A DNA stretch of 64,000 nucleotides, taken from Paraburkholderia humisilvae. Its GTDB lineage: Bacteria; Pseudomonadota; Gammaproteobacteria; Burkholderiales; Burkholderiaceae. The notes under the pieces were generated by a model. The model ran no database searches. It had not been told where the DNA came from and saw nothing but the letters and a program-made list of their open reading frames with translations. Position numbers and translations under genes: made by a program. The DNA is taken from NCBI RefSeq assembly GCF_902859855.1, contig NZ_CADIKH010000017.1, positions 110,903 to 174,902 of the forward strand, given 5' to 3'. Below, piece after piece: positions 17,428-26,665 of this stretch. Numbering within the stretch: position 1 is the first letter of the stretch; the number at the start of each line of letters is the position of its first letter.

Positions 17428-18675
17428 TCAGAGATTGATCATCCCGAACAGCCCTCCCCCTTGCGTAACCGACGCAAACGTCTTTTCCGTCGCGTTCAGC
17501 ATCGCCTCGATCTGCGTGAGCTGGCTCAATACCGTCGCCGGGTCGGCCTGTGTGATGTCGCTCAGGTTGCTGGTGTTCTGCAGCGTCTGCTTCGAGTTGA
17601 CCGATGCCATCGCTGTCGTCAGTTGCTCACGTCCAGCGACCGCCGCCTGCACGGTCGCGACGTTCGTCATCGTGTTGTCGACTTGCGTGTGCGCGGCGTT
17701 AATCGCGTTCTCGATGGTCGCCATCGCGGCCGGATTGCTTTGCGCCGGGTTTTGGAGCGCGGCGATTACCGAGTCGATCGTCTGAAATATGTCCGTATTG
17801 CCCTGTGCGGCCGGCGTGACCGTGAACGAGTCACCTGCGGCCGGCGTGCCCGTAAGCGTCACGCTCTCGCCACCGTTGAGATCGATCGCCTGACCGGCGG
17901 TAAACGGTTGCGGCGTGCCGATCGCGGTGGGCGGCGTGGTCGACGTGTCGTTCACCTGGTAGACGAGATCGCCCGTGGTCGGATCGTTGCTGAACACGAT
18001 CGAATACGGCGTGTTGTTGGTCGTCGCGCCCGGCGTCGTGATCGATACCGCGCCGATCACGCCGGTGCCCGTATTGGTCGACGCACCCGCGGCCACCGGC
18101 TGCGAAATGCCGGGCAGAACGCTCAGGAACACGCTCGCGCCATTGTCGGCGGTCGCAACGGACGTCGTACTCGAGATTTGCAGCGTGCGCGTGCCGAGGT
18201 CGCCGTTGTAGGTCACCCCGCCATTCGACGCATTTGAAAACGGCGGCGTCCCACCCTGGAAGCCGGAGAAGATGTAGTTACCCTGACCGTCGGTGGTGTT
18301 CGCCAACGACATCAGCTGGCTGCGTAGGCCCTGAAGGGCCTGCGCAGCCGCCTGCCGGTTGCTGTCGTTGAGGTCGCCCGCACCCAGTGCATTCAGCTGC
18401 GTGAGGACGCTTTGCAGCGCGGTCGATACGCTGCTCAGTGTCGAATCCTCCGTTTTCAGCATGCTCGTCGCCGTGTTCTGGTTCGCCGAGAATTGCGCGA
18501 GAACCGAGCCCGTGGCCGACAGTTGCACGGCTTGCGCCGCACCGAGCGGATCGTCGCCCGGCGTCGCGACGCGCACGTTCGTCGAAGCCTGCTGCTCCAA
18601 CTGCGCGAGCAGCGTCTGCTGGTTACCCATGTTCTCGATCGTTTGGGAATAGATCGTAGATGTAGCGATACGCAT
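17428..18675 (-). CDS. flgL: flagellar hook-associated protein 3, FlgL
   Basis: 415-aa hook-filament junction protein. Seen: flagellin-like N-terminal coiled coil (MRIATSTIYSQTIENMGNQQ, LLAQLEQQASTNVRVATPGD), an outer beta-rich region at about residues 150-300 containing a GDSFTVTP motif, and a C-terminal helix block (IENAINAAHTQVDNTMTNVA). It follows flgK by 11 nt and shares its sigma-28 promoter. A related GDSFT module occurs in FlgK. Confidence 0.96.
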   Translation of the reverse strand: MRIATSTIYSQTIENMGNQQTLLAQLEQQASTNVRVATPGDDPLGAAQAVQLSATGSVLAQFSANQNTATSMLKTEDSTLSSVSTALQSVLTQLNALGAGDLNDSNRQAAAQALQGLRSQLMSLANTTDGQGNYIFSGFQGGTPPFSNASNGGVTYNGDLGTRTLQISSTTSVATADNGASVFLSVLPGISQPVAAGASTNTGTGVIGAVSITTPGATTNNTPYSIVFSNDPTTGDLVYQVNDTSTTPPTAIGTPQPFTAGQAIDLNGGESVTLTGTPAAGDSFTVTPAAQGNTDIFQTIDSVIAALQNPAQSNPAAMATIENAINAAHTQVDNTMTNVATVQAAVAGREQLTTAMASVNSKQTLQNTSNLSDITQADPATVLSQLTQIEAMLNATEKTFASVTQGGGLFGMINL

Positions 18676-18686
18676 TGTTCAATGCC

Positions 18687-20684
18687 TCAGCTGATTGCCT
18701 GCAGGATTGTGTCGAACATCGATTGTGCGGTCTGGATAACCTTGCTGTTCGCCTGGTAAAGCTGTTGATACTGGAGCAGATTGGTCGCTTCCTCGTCGAG
18801 GTTCACGCCGGATACCGACTGCTGCTGCGCGGTAATTTGCGCGAGCGTCGCGCTCTGCGTCGTGCTCATCGCCAGCAGGTTGCTCGTCGTATTGCCGACA
18901 TTGTTCACGAACTGCGCGTAGCCGTTGGTCAGCGTCGTGCCGTTGAACACGGTGCTGGTACTCAAGTTGAACAACGCGGTCGCATTGCTGCCGTCTTGCG
19001 TGCCGCCGCTGTTCGGGCCGACCGTGAAGGTATCGCCTGTGGCCGGCGACCCCTGCAGCGAGAACGAAATGCCGTTGGGCGACGCCGGCGGCGTGGCGGT
19101 GCTGTTGATCGTATAGGTTGCGCCGTTCGTCGGATCGTACGGCACGGTGTCCGTCGTCGCGCCGATCGTGATGGTTTGCGGCGGCGTCGTGTTGACCGTC
19201 ACTGTCGTGCCCGGCGGGAAACCGGAGAGCGTGTTCGTCGTCGCGTTGTACGTGAGCGTCATCGACGAGCTGATCACAAAGCCCGAGCTCGCCGCACCGA
19301 TCGCGATCTTGCCCGTGCCAGTGTTCGCGCTGCCGTTCGATGCGATGGCCGGCGACGATGCCGCGATCGCGGAGCCAGCGGTGGTGGCGAGTCCGAAAGT
19401 ATCGAGCGCGCCTTCGGTCGGCTGGATCGTGAACGAATCGCCGGCGGCCATCGCGCCGGTAATCGTGATCGCCACGCCGCCGATCGGGTTGGTTGCGGTC
19501 GGCGGCGTCGTCGACGTGCCGAGCACCTGGCCGGTCGATGTGTTCGTGAGTGTGTAGTTCGTGCCGTCGAACGTCAGCTTGAGGTCGCCAACCGGTGGCG
19601 AAGCCGGATTGGTGAGCGTCGCCGTCGCCGACGCGCCGCCGGTGTTGTTCCGGTTCGCGATTACCGTCGGGTCCGCGACCTTGAACAGCGGACCGCCAGC
19701 GTTACCGTTCTGGTCAATGCCAAGTTCGTTTTGTGCGTTCACCTGTGCGGCGAAACTGGTCGCGATCGCGCCGAGCTGCTGCGCGGCAGGATCGAGCGTC
19801 TGGCTGCGATACTGAAGCGTGCCACCCAGCGAACCGCCGGAGATCGACGAATCGGACAGCACCGTCGTGACAAACTTGCCCGGATTGGCCGAATCCGGAT
19901 CCAGATACGTGATCGCCAGTTCAGACGGGTTGCTCGGCGACGGAGTCGTGCCCAGTTGATAGCTCTGGGTTCCCTGGACGAGCGTCATCCCGTTCGGCAG
20001 CGTGACCGTATCGGTGCCGTCGCTTGACGTCTGAACGTTCACGCCGACCAGTTGTGTCAATTGCGAGACCGCCTGATCGCGCGCATCGAGCAGCTGGTTC
20101 GGCGGCTGACCGTTCGTGCCGGCGCTGGCGATCTGCGCATTCAGCTGCGCGATCTGCGTGGTCAGGCTGTTGATCTGCGTCACTGTACTCGTCAGCGTCG
20201 TATTGACGCCCTGCCGCGCCTGGTCGATCTGCTGGCCCATCTCGTTGATCTGGCTCGCGAGCGCTTGAGCGCTGCTGATCACCGTCTGGCGGGTCGGACC
20301 GTCGTTCGCGGAGCCCGCGAGCGTCTGCAGGCTGTTGAAGAAGCTGGAGATGGCCCCGCCAATACCACTGGTCGGGTCGCCGATCAGATTGTTCAACGTC
20401 GAGATCAGCTGCGAATACGTGCTCGTCGCCGAGCTTTTCGATTGCGTGCTGAAAAGCTCGCTCGTCAGCGTCGAGCTGAACTGGCGCTGGATCGTCACCG
20501 TGGTGACGCCAACGCCGAGGAAGCCGGAGCCGGTTTGCATCCCGTTTGATTCCGCGAATATCGCAAGCTCGCGGTTGTATCCCGCCGTCGCCGAGTTGGC
20601 GATGTTGTTACCCGTCGTCGACATGCCGAGCTGCGCTGCATTCAGCCCGCTCAGACCAATGCCGAATAGGTTCGATGACGACAT
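18687..20684 (-). CDS. flgK: flagellar hook-associated protein 1, FlgK
   Basis: 665-aa first hook-filament junction protein. Seen: rod/hook-type N-terminus (NLFGIGLSGLNAAQLGMSTTGNNIANSATAGYNRE), FlgK core (FNSLQTLAGSANDGPTRQTV, ISSAQALASQINEMGQQIDQA), a Thr/Gly/Pro-rich outer region about 330-580, and the conserved C-terminus SGVNLDEEATNLLQYQQLYQANSKVIQTAQSMFDTIL. It is longer than E. coli FlgK (547 aa) because of the outer region, which carries two GD(S/T)FT modules. Confidence 0.97.
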   Translation of the reverse strand: MSSSNLFGIGLSGLNAAQLGMSTTGNNIANSATAGYNRELAIFAESNGMQTGSGFLGVGVTTVTIQRQFSSTLTSELFSTQSKSSATSTYSQLISTLNNLIGDPTSGIGGAISSFFNSLQTLAGSANDGPTRQTVISSAQALASQINEMGQQIDQARQGVNTTLTSTVTQINSLTTQIAQLNAQIASAGTNGQPPNQLLDARDQAVSQLTQLVGVNVQTSSDGTDTVTLPNGMTLVQGTQSYQLGTTPSPSNPSELAITYLDPDSANPGKFVTTVLSDSSISGGSLGGTLQYRSQTLDPAAQQLGAIATSFAAQVNAQNELGIDQNGNAGGPLFKVADPTVIANRNNTGGASATATLTNPASPPVGDLKLTFDGTNYTLTNTSTGQVLGTSTTPPTATNPIGGVAITITGAMAAGDSFTIQPTEGALDTFGLATTAGSAIAASSPAIASNGSANTGTGKIAIGAASSGFVISSSMTLTYNATTNTLSGFPPGTTVTVNTTPPQTITIGATTDTVPYDPTNGATYTINSTATPPASPNGISFSLQGSPATGDTFTVGPNSGGTQDGSNATALFNLSTSTVFNGTTLTNGYAQFVNNVGNTTSNLLAMSTTQSATLAQITAQQQSVSGVNLDEEATNLLQYQQLYQANSKVIQTAQSMFDTILQAIS

Positions 20685-20739
20685 GCGTGCTCCTGAAAGG
20701 CGGGTCAGCGGACAGCCGCCCGTTGCGTGAACAAGCGGT

Positions 20740-20766
20740 ATATCGGCGCGGCCAGCCGAAAATTTA
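20740..20766 (-). promoter_or_regulatory. sigma-28 (FliA) promoter for flgKL
   Basis: On the minus strand: -35 TAAATTTT (20766-20759), 11-nt spacer, -10 GCCGATAT (20747-20740); the flgK ATG is at 20684. The first 8 nt of the spacer (CGGCTGGC) also follow the -35 of the flgM promoter. Confidence 0.82.
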
Positions 20767-21169
20767 GGGATTGCACGGATGCCAGCCGCGCATCGGGCGG
20801 GTCACCGGGCTGTATTCGGCATGACGCGACAGACTTGCCGACGCTGCATTATCGGTAGCGTCTGTGCAAGTCAAAACGTAGAGGACAAAGGAAATCGGGT
20901 GCTATATCGGCCAGACGCGCCTGGGCCACGGTCCGGTCAGGCATCCGGCCAGTGGCGAGGAAGTCCGTGCAAGTGGCGAAGGACGTTGGAAACGGATATA
21001 CTTGCGGCCAAGTAGATCATTCGGGGTTCCGACAGGGACGTCTACCTACCGCCTGCTCTCGCAGGTTCCGGCCGTGCCGGTTCATCCTGGTTCATCAGGC
21101 AAGCGTACCCGCGATATACCGAGGCCCCTTCACAGGGGCCTCATCTATTTCCGCTGCCGCCTTCTGCTT
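20767..21169. other. non-coding stretch upstream of flgK
   Basis: About 400 bp between the flgKL promoter and the broken gene. No reading frame here has family-like composition. The only structure I see is the perfect hairpin at 21121-21142. Confidence 0.5.
21121..21142 (-). terminator. 9-bp hairpin downstream of the broken gene
   Basis: GAGGCCCCT (21121-21129) and AGGGGCCTC (21134-21142) pair perfectly around a 4-nt loop. It lies 27 nt past the stop of the pseudogene on the minus strand. On the plus strand it is followed by a short ATCTATTT run; no T-run follows on the minus strand. Confidence 0.45.
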
Positions 21170-21760
21170 CTACCCGCTCTGCGCAGGATCGCGGATCGGT
21201 TCGCCCCGTAAGATTTTGGCAGCCATGACGGCGAACTTGATTCTGCCGCGGCGATTTCGTGGAACGCCAAGTTTCCCCTTGGCGGGATCGCGAATGTACG
21301 CGCTTTCAACCACGAGGCGAAGCGTGTGCGGTGCGTCGCCGCGCCTCAGGCGAAAGAACACCTCATACTCGCAGCGCCTGCCTTCGTCATCGATCAGGTC
21401 GATCGCTAGCCAGTTTTCGCGGCCGGTGAAGTAGAGCAGGTGTGATTGCCGAGCTTCGCGATGATGCCGGGCAATTGCATCGACCAGCGGTAGCGGTCAA
21501 AACAGAATACGCGTTCGACGCCGCGATGATCGTACACGCGACGCGCTCAGGCTTGTGAAATCGAACGTCTCCCCGTTGCCCAAAGGACCATAACTGACGC
21601 AATGCGATGTGTATTCGACCCGCATGCTGACCGGCAGCAACGGATACTTGCCGGTGCCGGGAATCGTGAACTGCACGACGCCGGCAAGCAGATGCGTCAG
21701 GTCATAGCGCCGGCCATCGACATCGAGGTGACCTTGTTTGAGGAGTTGATGCCACTGCAT
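21170..21760 (-). pseudogene. broken gene of unknown function (two compensating frameshifts)
   Basis: A coding remnant of about 196 codons. The first part reads RRYDLTHLLAGVVQFTIPG and SMRVEYTSHCVSYGP. Near 21541 the frame must move by one extra base to read RVYDHRGVERVFCFDRYRW, and near 21439 it must move back to read LLYFTGRENWLAIDLIDDEG and VFFRLRRGDAPHTLRLVVES to the stop. Without the shifts there is an in-frame TGA at 21499-21497. The pieces join into one plausible globular domain with no membrane segment. I do not recognise the family firmly; it resembles small conserved hypothetical proteins found near mobile DNA. It interrupts the flg block between ycgR and flgK. Confidence 0.65.
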
Positions 21761-21884
21761 CGCGCGAACCGTGTTTCGAAACGGACATTCTCGCGAACGT
21801 CGTCGTTTGAAAACAGTTCAGCCGGTTCACCTAGGCCAGATGGACGAATTGACCGCGCGGCCTGTCGCCGCGCGCCCATATTGG

Positions 21885-22643
21885 TCAAACCCGCACAAGC
21901 GAGCGGCGTTTCATCTCAAGCTGCGTGATCAAACGCTGGAGCGTGTTTTCCGCGCTGCCCGGCAACGACATGAACCGCAAACCCAGCAGATAGCGCGTAC
22001 CGCCTCCATGCGGCACCGGCATCGCACGCAGCGAGACGATTTGCAGATCGAGCGACAGCGTGCCGCTGCCGTTCAGATTCACTTCGACATCGGACAGCAC
22101 CGTGCTCAACGGCAGTGTCGCCGCGCGCTCATCGCTCGTGCGCAGCCCGATGCCGCCAAGCGACAGGTCGTGAATCTCGAAGCGGAATGTGTCGCCGCCG
22201 GGCAGCTTGCCCGAGCAATAGTACGGGTTGAGGATCGGCGTTTCGACGCGGAAGTACTCGCGCCGCTGGATGTAGTACAACACCTCGGGAAACGCGGACT
22301 CGAACGCCGGGCGGCCTTCGAACGACGTCTCGCGCGGCGTGCCGGTGCCGAACTCGACGCGCACACCTTCCGGCGCCGCGAGGAAATGGCAATGAGGCGC
22401 GGCGAGCAAGCCCCGGTTCTGCTCGGGCAGCGCGCCCCAGTCGAATACGAAAGTCTGCGTGCGTACGTCGACGTCGAGGATGCGCGTCACCAGCTGGCCG
22501 CCCTTGTACTGCACGGTCAGAAAATCGCCGCGGTTGAAAAGATTGCGCAGCTGAACGCCGATTTCCAGCGGATTGCGTCGACCGAAGTGCTCGGTCGGCT
22601 CAACGGCGTCCTCCGGCTGGGCGGTCGACAGATTGGGTTCCAT
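21885..22643 (-). CDS. ycgR: flagellar brake protein YcgR (PilZ domain, c-di-GMP receptor)
   Basis: 252-aa c-di-GMP receptor that slows the motor. Seen: N-terminal YcgR domain (NPLEIGVQLRNLFNRGDFLT, FVFDWGALPEQN) and a C-terminal PilZ domain with both ligand motifs: RxxxR in QRREYFRVETP at about residue 127 and DxSxxG in DLSLGGIGLR at about 160. ATG 22643 (MEPNLSTAQ) is chosen because the 28 residues before it are Arg-rich and family-unlike. It is placed between flgK and flgJ, linking motility to c-di-GMP. Confidence 0.93.
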   Translation of the reverse strand: MEPNLSTAQPEDAVEPTEHFGRRNPLEIGVQLRNLFNRGDFLTVQYKGGQLVTRILDVDVRTQTFVFDWGALPEQNRGLLAAPHCHFLAAPEGVRVEFGTGTPRETSFEGRPAFESAFPEVLYYIQRREYFRVETPILNPYYCSGKLPGGDTFRFEIHDLSLGGIGLRTSDERAATLPLSTVLSDVEVNLNGSGTLSLDLQIVSLRAMPVPHGGGTRYLLGLRFMSLPGSAENTLQRLITQLEMKRRSLVRV

Positions 22644-22839
22644 GATGTCGTAATCTCGCGATGCGAACCGCCGGCGTCGCCGGCGACACGCGTATTCTAT
22701 GATCGATCTGCCGGGATCCTCCGGCAATCGATCTTTACGCTATAGCGGCAATTATTCGACGAAGTTTAGAGTCGGATCGCAAATAATTTTGGCACGAGCA
22801 CACGCGAGGTAGGCGAGACACGTAGACGGGAAGCGGCGC

Positions 22840-23793
22840 TCAGCTCATCTGCTGCATGATCGACATCAGCTTGCGCGCGTAGTGCGGATCGGTCGCGTAG
22901 CCGGCGCGCTGCATGCCGGCCGCGAAGCCCGCGGCGCTCTTTGCATGGGAAGCGTTCAACACCGCCGCATAGCGCGGGTTGTTCTTCAGCATGCTCGCGT
23001 AATCGCTCATCGCGTCCTCGTACGACGCGTACGAGCGGAACTTCTCGACGCGGCGCTGCGGTTGGCCGTCCACATACTCGGTCGTGACGGTCGACACCGT
23101 GTCGCCGGTCCAATCTTTGGTCGCCTTGATGCCGAACACATTGTGGCTCGTCGAGCCGTCCGGCTTCTTGATCTCGCGCTTGCCCCAGCCCGACTCGAGC
23201 GCGGCCTGGCCGATAATGAATCGCGCGGGAATGCCGGTCGCGGCGCTCGCCGCCTGCGCCGGCGTAGCCAGCTTGTTAACAAACGTGTCGACCTTCTCCG
23301 ACTGGCCGTTGCCGCGCACAGGCGGCGTCAGCGCGCTGTTGGCCGAGTAGCCGCGGCCCGACGCAAGCGCACCGTTTGCCGCCGGATTCGCATAGGCGCG
23401 TGCGAGCGAACCTAGCGTCGCGAGCGAGCCCGTGCCGCCACCGAAGATCGAGCCGTTACCGTCGTCCGCGATGTTCGCCTGACGCGCGAGCTGCTTGATC
23501 ATCATGTCGGCTACGCCGATCCCCTTGGACGACATCTGCTGCGACAACTGTTCGTCCAGCATCGACATGAACTGGTCGCCGTCGCGCGAATCGAGCGGGC
23601 CATCGTGCGGCGTCGCATCGCGCATGCTTTTCATCATCATCTGCAGGAACACCGCGTCGAACTGGCGCGCGGCAACCTTCAGCGCGGATTGCGGCGCTGC
23701 CTTCGCCTGCGCGCGCAATGCGTCGAAGCCTTGTACGTCGAGTGCGAAGCGCTGGTCGAGATCCGTTACCGGCTTGGGAGAGTCCGCATTCAT
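22840..23793 (-). CDS. flgJ: flagellar rod-cap / peptidoglycan hydrolase FlgJ
   Basis: 317-aa dual-function protein. Seen: N-terminal rod-capping domain (QFDAVFLQMMMKSMRDATPHDGPLDSRDGDQFMSMLDEQL, about residues 47-88) and a C-terminal glucosaminidase domain from about 160, with the catalytic Glu at E200 in QAALESGWGKREI and the HNVFGIKA and YASYEDAMSDYASML motifs. It lets the rod pass through the cell wall. Length matches enteric FlgJ (313 aa). Confidence 0.97.
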   Translation of the reverse strand: MNADSPKPVTDLDQRFALDVQGFDALRAQAKAAPQSALKVAARQFDAVFLQMMMKSMRDATPHDGPLDSRDGDQFMSMLDEQLSQQMSSKGIGVADMMIKQLARQANIADDGNGSIFGGGTGSLATLGSLARAYANPAANGALASGRGYSANSALTPPVRGNGQSEKVDTFVNKLATPAQAASAATGIPARFIIGQAALESGWGKREIKKPDGSTSHNVFGIKATKDWTGDTVSTVTTEYVDGQPQRRVEKFRSYASYEDAMSDYASMLKNNPRYAAVLNASHAKSAAGFAAGMQRAGYATDPHYARKLMSIMQQMS

Positions 23794-23808
23794 CGTCGTG
23801 CTTCCTGC

Positions 23809-25077
23809 TCAGATGATTTCCAGGTCGGCGCGCAACGCACCCGCCGCCTTCATGGCCTGCAAGATCGACATCAGGTCGGCCGGCGTCGCGCCGAGCGCGT
23901 TCAGCGCCTTGACGACATCGGCGAGGTTCGCACCGGCCGTCACGTACTTCAGCGAACCATTGTCCTGTTTCAGCTGGATCTGTGACTGGCGCGCGGCGAC
24001 CGTCTGCCCGTTCGAAAACGCATTCGGCTGGCTGACCACCGTCTGCGTATTGACGACCACCGACAGATTCCCGTGCGCGACCGCGCAGCTTTCGAGCGTC
24101 ACCATCTGGTTCATCACGATCGACCCGGTGCGCGCGTTCAGGATGACCTTCGCCGCAGCTTTCGCCGGCTTGATCTCGAGGTTCTGCAACTGCGCGAGAA
24201 ACGACACCTGCGATGCGGTATCGCCTGGCGCGTGCAACTGGATCGTGCGGCCATCAAGCGCCGTGGCGGTCCCCATGCCGAACGCATTGTTGACGACTGC
24301 GACGATCTTCTGCGCGTTGTCGTAGTCCATGTCGTTCAGGTTCATCTCCATCACGCCGCCCGCCTGCGCGACGTTGACCGGCAAGGACCGCTCGACGATC
24401 GCGCCGTCCGTGATGCGTCCGGCCGCAAGCTGGTTAACCTGTACGCGGCTGCCGTTCGCGCTCGCGCCGGCGCCGCCGACCGCGAGGTTGCCCTGCGCGA
24501 GGGCGTACACCGAACCGTCGGCGCCTTTCATCGGCGTAAGCAGCAACGTGCCGCCGCGCAGGCTTTTCGCGTTGCCAAGCGACGACACCGTGACGTCGAT
24601 CGCTTCGCCCGGTCGCGCGAACGGCGGCAGCGTCGCCGTCACCATCACCGCGGCGACGTTCTTCAGCTGCATGTTGGTGAGCGGCGACACACCGCCATTC
24701 GTCGCGCCGGCCTGCTGGTTGTTAATGCCGATACCAAGGTTCGCCAGCATGTTCGCAAGCGTCTGCGTCGTGAACGGCGTCTGCGTGGTCTGGTCGCCCG
24801 TGCCGTCCAGGCCGACGACGAGGCCGTAACCGATCAGCGGGTTGTCGCGCACGCCCTGGATCGACACGAGATCCTTCAGCCGCTCCGCATGCGCGGCCGG
24901 TGACGATGCGGCGACGAGCGCGAGCACCGACACGACGAACAGCAGCGCGCCCGCCACCTGCCGCACGGCCCGCGCGGAGCGGCTCGCGCCGACGCGTGCC
25001 AGTGAGCGCGCGAGTGACCGCGAAAACGGGCCCATCAACGCGTGACGAAGAGTTGAGGCATGCATCGTCATCACCAT
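23809..25077 (-). CDS. flgI: flagellar P-ring protein FlgI
   Basis: 422-aa periplasmic P-ring subunit. Seen: an unusually long leader of about 64 residues ending in a hydrophobic core (LLFVVSVLALVAASSPAAHA), then ERLKDLVSIQGVRDNPLIGYGLVVGLDGTGDQT, the FlgI signature, and the terminal NALGATPADLMSILQAMKAAGAL. An internal start at the Met before GPFSR would give a shorter leader. It overlaps the flgH stop region by 7 nt. Confidence 0.97.
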   Translation of the reverse strand: MVMTMHASTLRHALMGPFSRSLARSLARVGASRSARAVRQVAGALLFVVSVLALVAASSPAAHAERLKDLVSIQGVRDNPLIGYGLVVGLDGTGDQTTQTPFTTQTLANMLANLGIGINNQQAGATNGGVSPLTNMQLKNVAAVMVTATLPPFARPGEAIDVTVSSLGNAKSLRGGTLLLTPMKGADGSVYALAQGNLAVGGAGASANGSRVQVNQLAAGRITDGAIVERSLPVNVAQAGGVMEMNLNDMDYDNAQKIVAVVNNAFGMGTATALDGRTIQLHAPGDTASQVSFLAQLQNLEIKPAKAAAKVILNARTGSIVMNQMVTLESCAVAHGNLSVVVNTQTVVSQPNAFSNGQTVAARQSQIQLKQDNGSLKYVTAGANLADVVKALNALGATPADLMSILQAMKAAGALRADLEII

Positions 25078-25769
25078 GGCGAAATATTCATGAAGAAGCG
25101 CTGCAGCCAGCCCATCTGCTCGGCTTCATCGATATAGCCCTTCGCCGAGTATTCGATTTTCGCGTCGGCCACTTCGGTCGAGAACACCGAGTTGTCGCCC
25201 GCCACCGTGTTCGGATTCACGACACCGGAAAAGCGCACCCACTCGTTGCCCTGATTGATCAGCATCTGCTTCTGGCCGCTGACGATGAGATTGCCGTTCG
25301 GCAACACGTTCGTCACGGTAACGGTGATCACGCCGTTAAACGTGTTCGACGCATTCGCGCCACCGCTTGCCTGGAACTGGTTCTGGCCGGTGCCGTTGAT
25401 GTTCGTCTTGTTCAGCAGGCCGGACAGGAAGTTTGCCTGCGTGACCGCGACCGTCGTGTTGCCCGCGCGGTTCGCGTTTGCGCCGGACTGCTTGGTCGCG
25501 TTGATGTTTTCCGCGATGACGATGGTCAGGATGTCACCGACATTGCGCGGACGCTGGTCTTCGAACAGCGGATGGCCGGCCGTGCCCGGATTGAAGATCG
25601 AGCCGGGCGCCTGCAATTGTGGCGGGACCGGCGGCACCGCGGTCATCGGCTGCTGCACGATCGGGTCTTTGGGCACGAGCGCGCAGCCGGCCAACGCGCC
25701 GGCGAGTGCGAGCGGCAGTGCCGCGCGCGCGGCACCGGTGCGAACCATGAGACTGATGAGCTGCGACAT
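25071..25769 (-). CDS. flgH: flagellar L-ring lipoprotein FlgH
   Basis: 232-aa outer-membrane L-ring lipoprotein. Seen: signal peptide with lipobox LAGC at about residues 26-29, PGSIFNPGTAGHPLFEDQRPRNVGDILTIVIAENINATKQSG, and the terminal YSAKGYIDEAEQMGWLQRFFMNI. Lipid attachment at the Cys anchors the bushing in the outer membrane. It follows flgG by 50 nt. Confidence 0.97.
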   Translation of the reverse strand: MSQLISLMVRTGAARAALPLALAGALAGCALVPKDPIVQQPMTAVPPVPPQLQAPGSIFNPGTAGHPLFEDQRPRNVGDILTIVIAENINATKQSGANANRAGNTTVAVTQANFLSGLLNKTNINGTGQNQFQASGGANASNTFNGVITVTVTNVLPNGNLIVSGQKQMLINQGNEWVRFSGVVNPNTVAGDNSVFSTEVADAKIEYSAKGYIDEAEQMGWLQRFFMNISPW

Positions 25770-25819
25770 CTTCGTGAGCGCCTACCTGATAACTATCTGT
25801 TCGAAGCGACGACGAACGT

Positions 25820-26608
25820 TCAAACCTGCATCTGACTGAGCGTCTGCAGCATCTGATCGGACGTGCTCACCGCCTTGCTGTTGATTTCATACGCGCGCTG
25901 GGTCTGGATCATGTTCACCAGCTCCTGCACGACGTTCACGTTCGAGGTTTCGACGAAACCCTGCTGCAACGAGCCGATGCCGTTCAGGCTCGGCTGGCCG
26001 ACGTTGGGCGCGCCCGACGACTGCGTTTCCTGCACCAGGTTCTGGCCAATCGAGTCGAGACCGGCCGGGTTGATGAACGTGGCGATCTGAATCGTGCCGA
26101 TGTTCACCGTGTTGGTCGAATTGCCCTGCGTGATCGACACGGTGCCGTCCTGGCCGATCGTCAGATTGGTCGCGTTCTGCGGCAACGTGATCGCCGGCTG
26201 GAGCGGAAAGCCGCTCGACGTGACGAGCCGGCCTTGCTGGTCGGTCTGGAACGAGCCGTCGCGCGTGTACGCGATCGTGCCGTCCGGCATCTGCACCTGG
26301 AAGAATCCGTTGCCGTTGATCGCGACGTCCTTCGAGTTGCCGGTCTGCGTCAGGTTGCCCTGCGTGTACAGCCGCTCGGTTGCGATCTGCTGCACGCCCG
26401 TGCCGATCTGGCTGCCCGACGGAATCTCGGTGTTTTGCGTCGAGTTGGCGCCGGGCTGGCGCAGCGTCTGGTACATCAGGTCTTCGAACACCGCGCGCGA
26501 GCCCTTGAAGCCGTTCGTGCTGACGTTCGCGAGGTTGTTCGAAATCACGTCCATCTGCGCCTGCTGCGCATTCATGCCGGTCGCGGCAATGTAGAGGGAG
26601 CGGTTCAC
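25820..26608 (-). CDS. flgG: flagellar distal rod protein FlgG
   Basis: 262-aa distal rod subunit. Seen: the rod signature NRSLYIAATGMNAQQAQMDVISNNLANVSTNGFK, the middle region NGNGFFQVQMPDGTIAYTRDGSF, and the C-terminus ETSNVNVVQELVNMIQTQRAYEINSKAVSTSDQMLQTLSQM. Length matches E. coli (260 aa). Rod substrates are exported by the gate encoded in the same cluster. Confidence 0.98.
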   Translation of the reverse strand: MNRSLYIAATGMNAQQAQMDVISNNLANVSTNGFKGSRAVFEDLMYQTLRQPGANSTQNTEIPSGSQIGTGVQQIATERLYTQGNLTQTGNSKDVAINGNGFFQVQMPDGTIAYTRDGSFQTDQQGRLVTSSGFPLQPAITLPQNATNLTIGQDGTVSITQGNSTNTVNIGTIQIATFINPAGLDSIGQNLVQETQSSGAPNVGQPSLNGIGSLQQGFVETSNVNVVQELVNMIQTQRAYEINSKAVSTSDQMLQTLSQMQV

Positions 26609-26665
26609 GGTCGTTATTCTCCTGGTGTTACACCATGGGTTTCAGTCGGGCGGCAGCGCGCCGCG

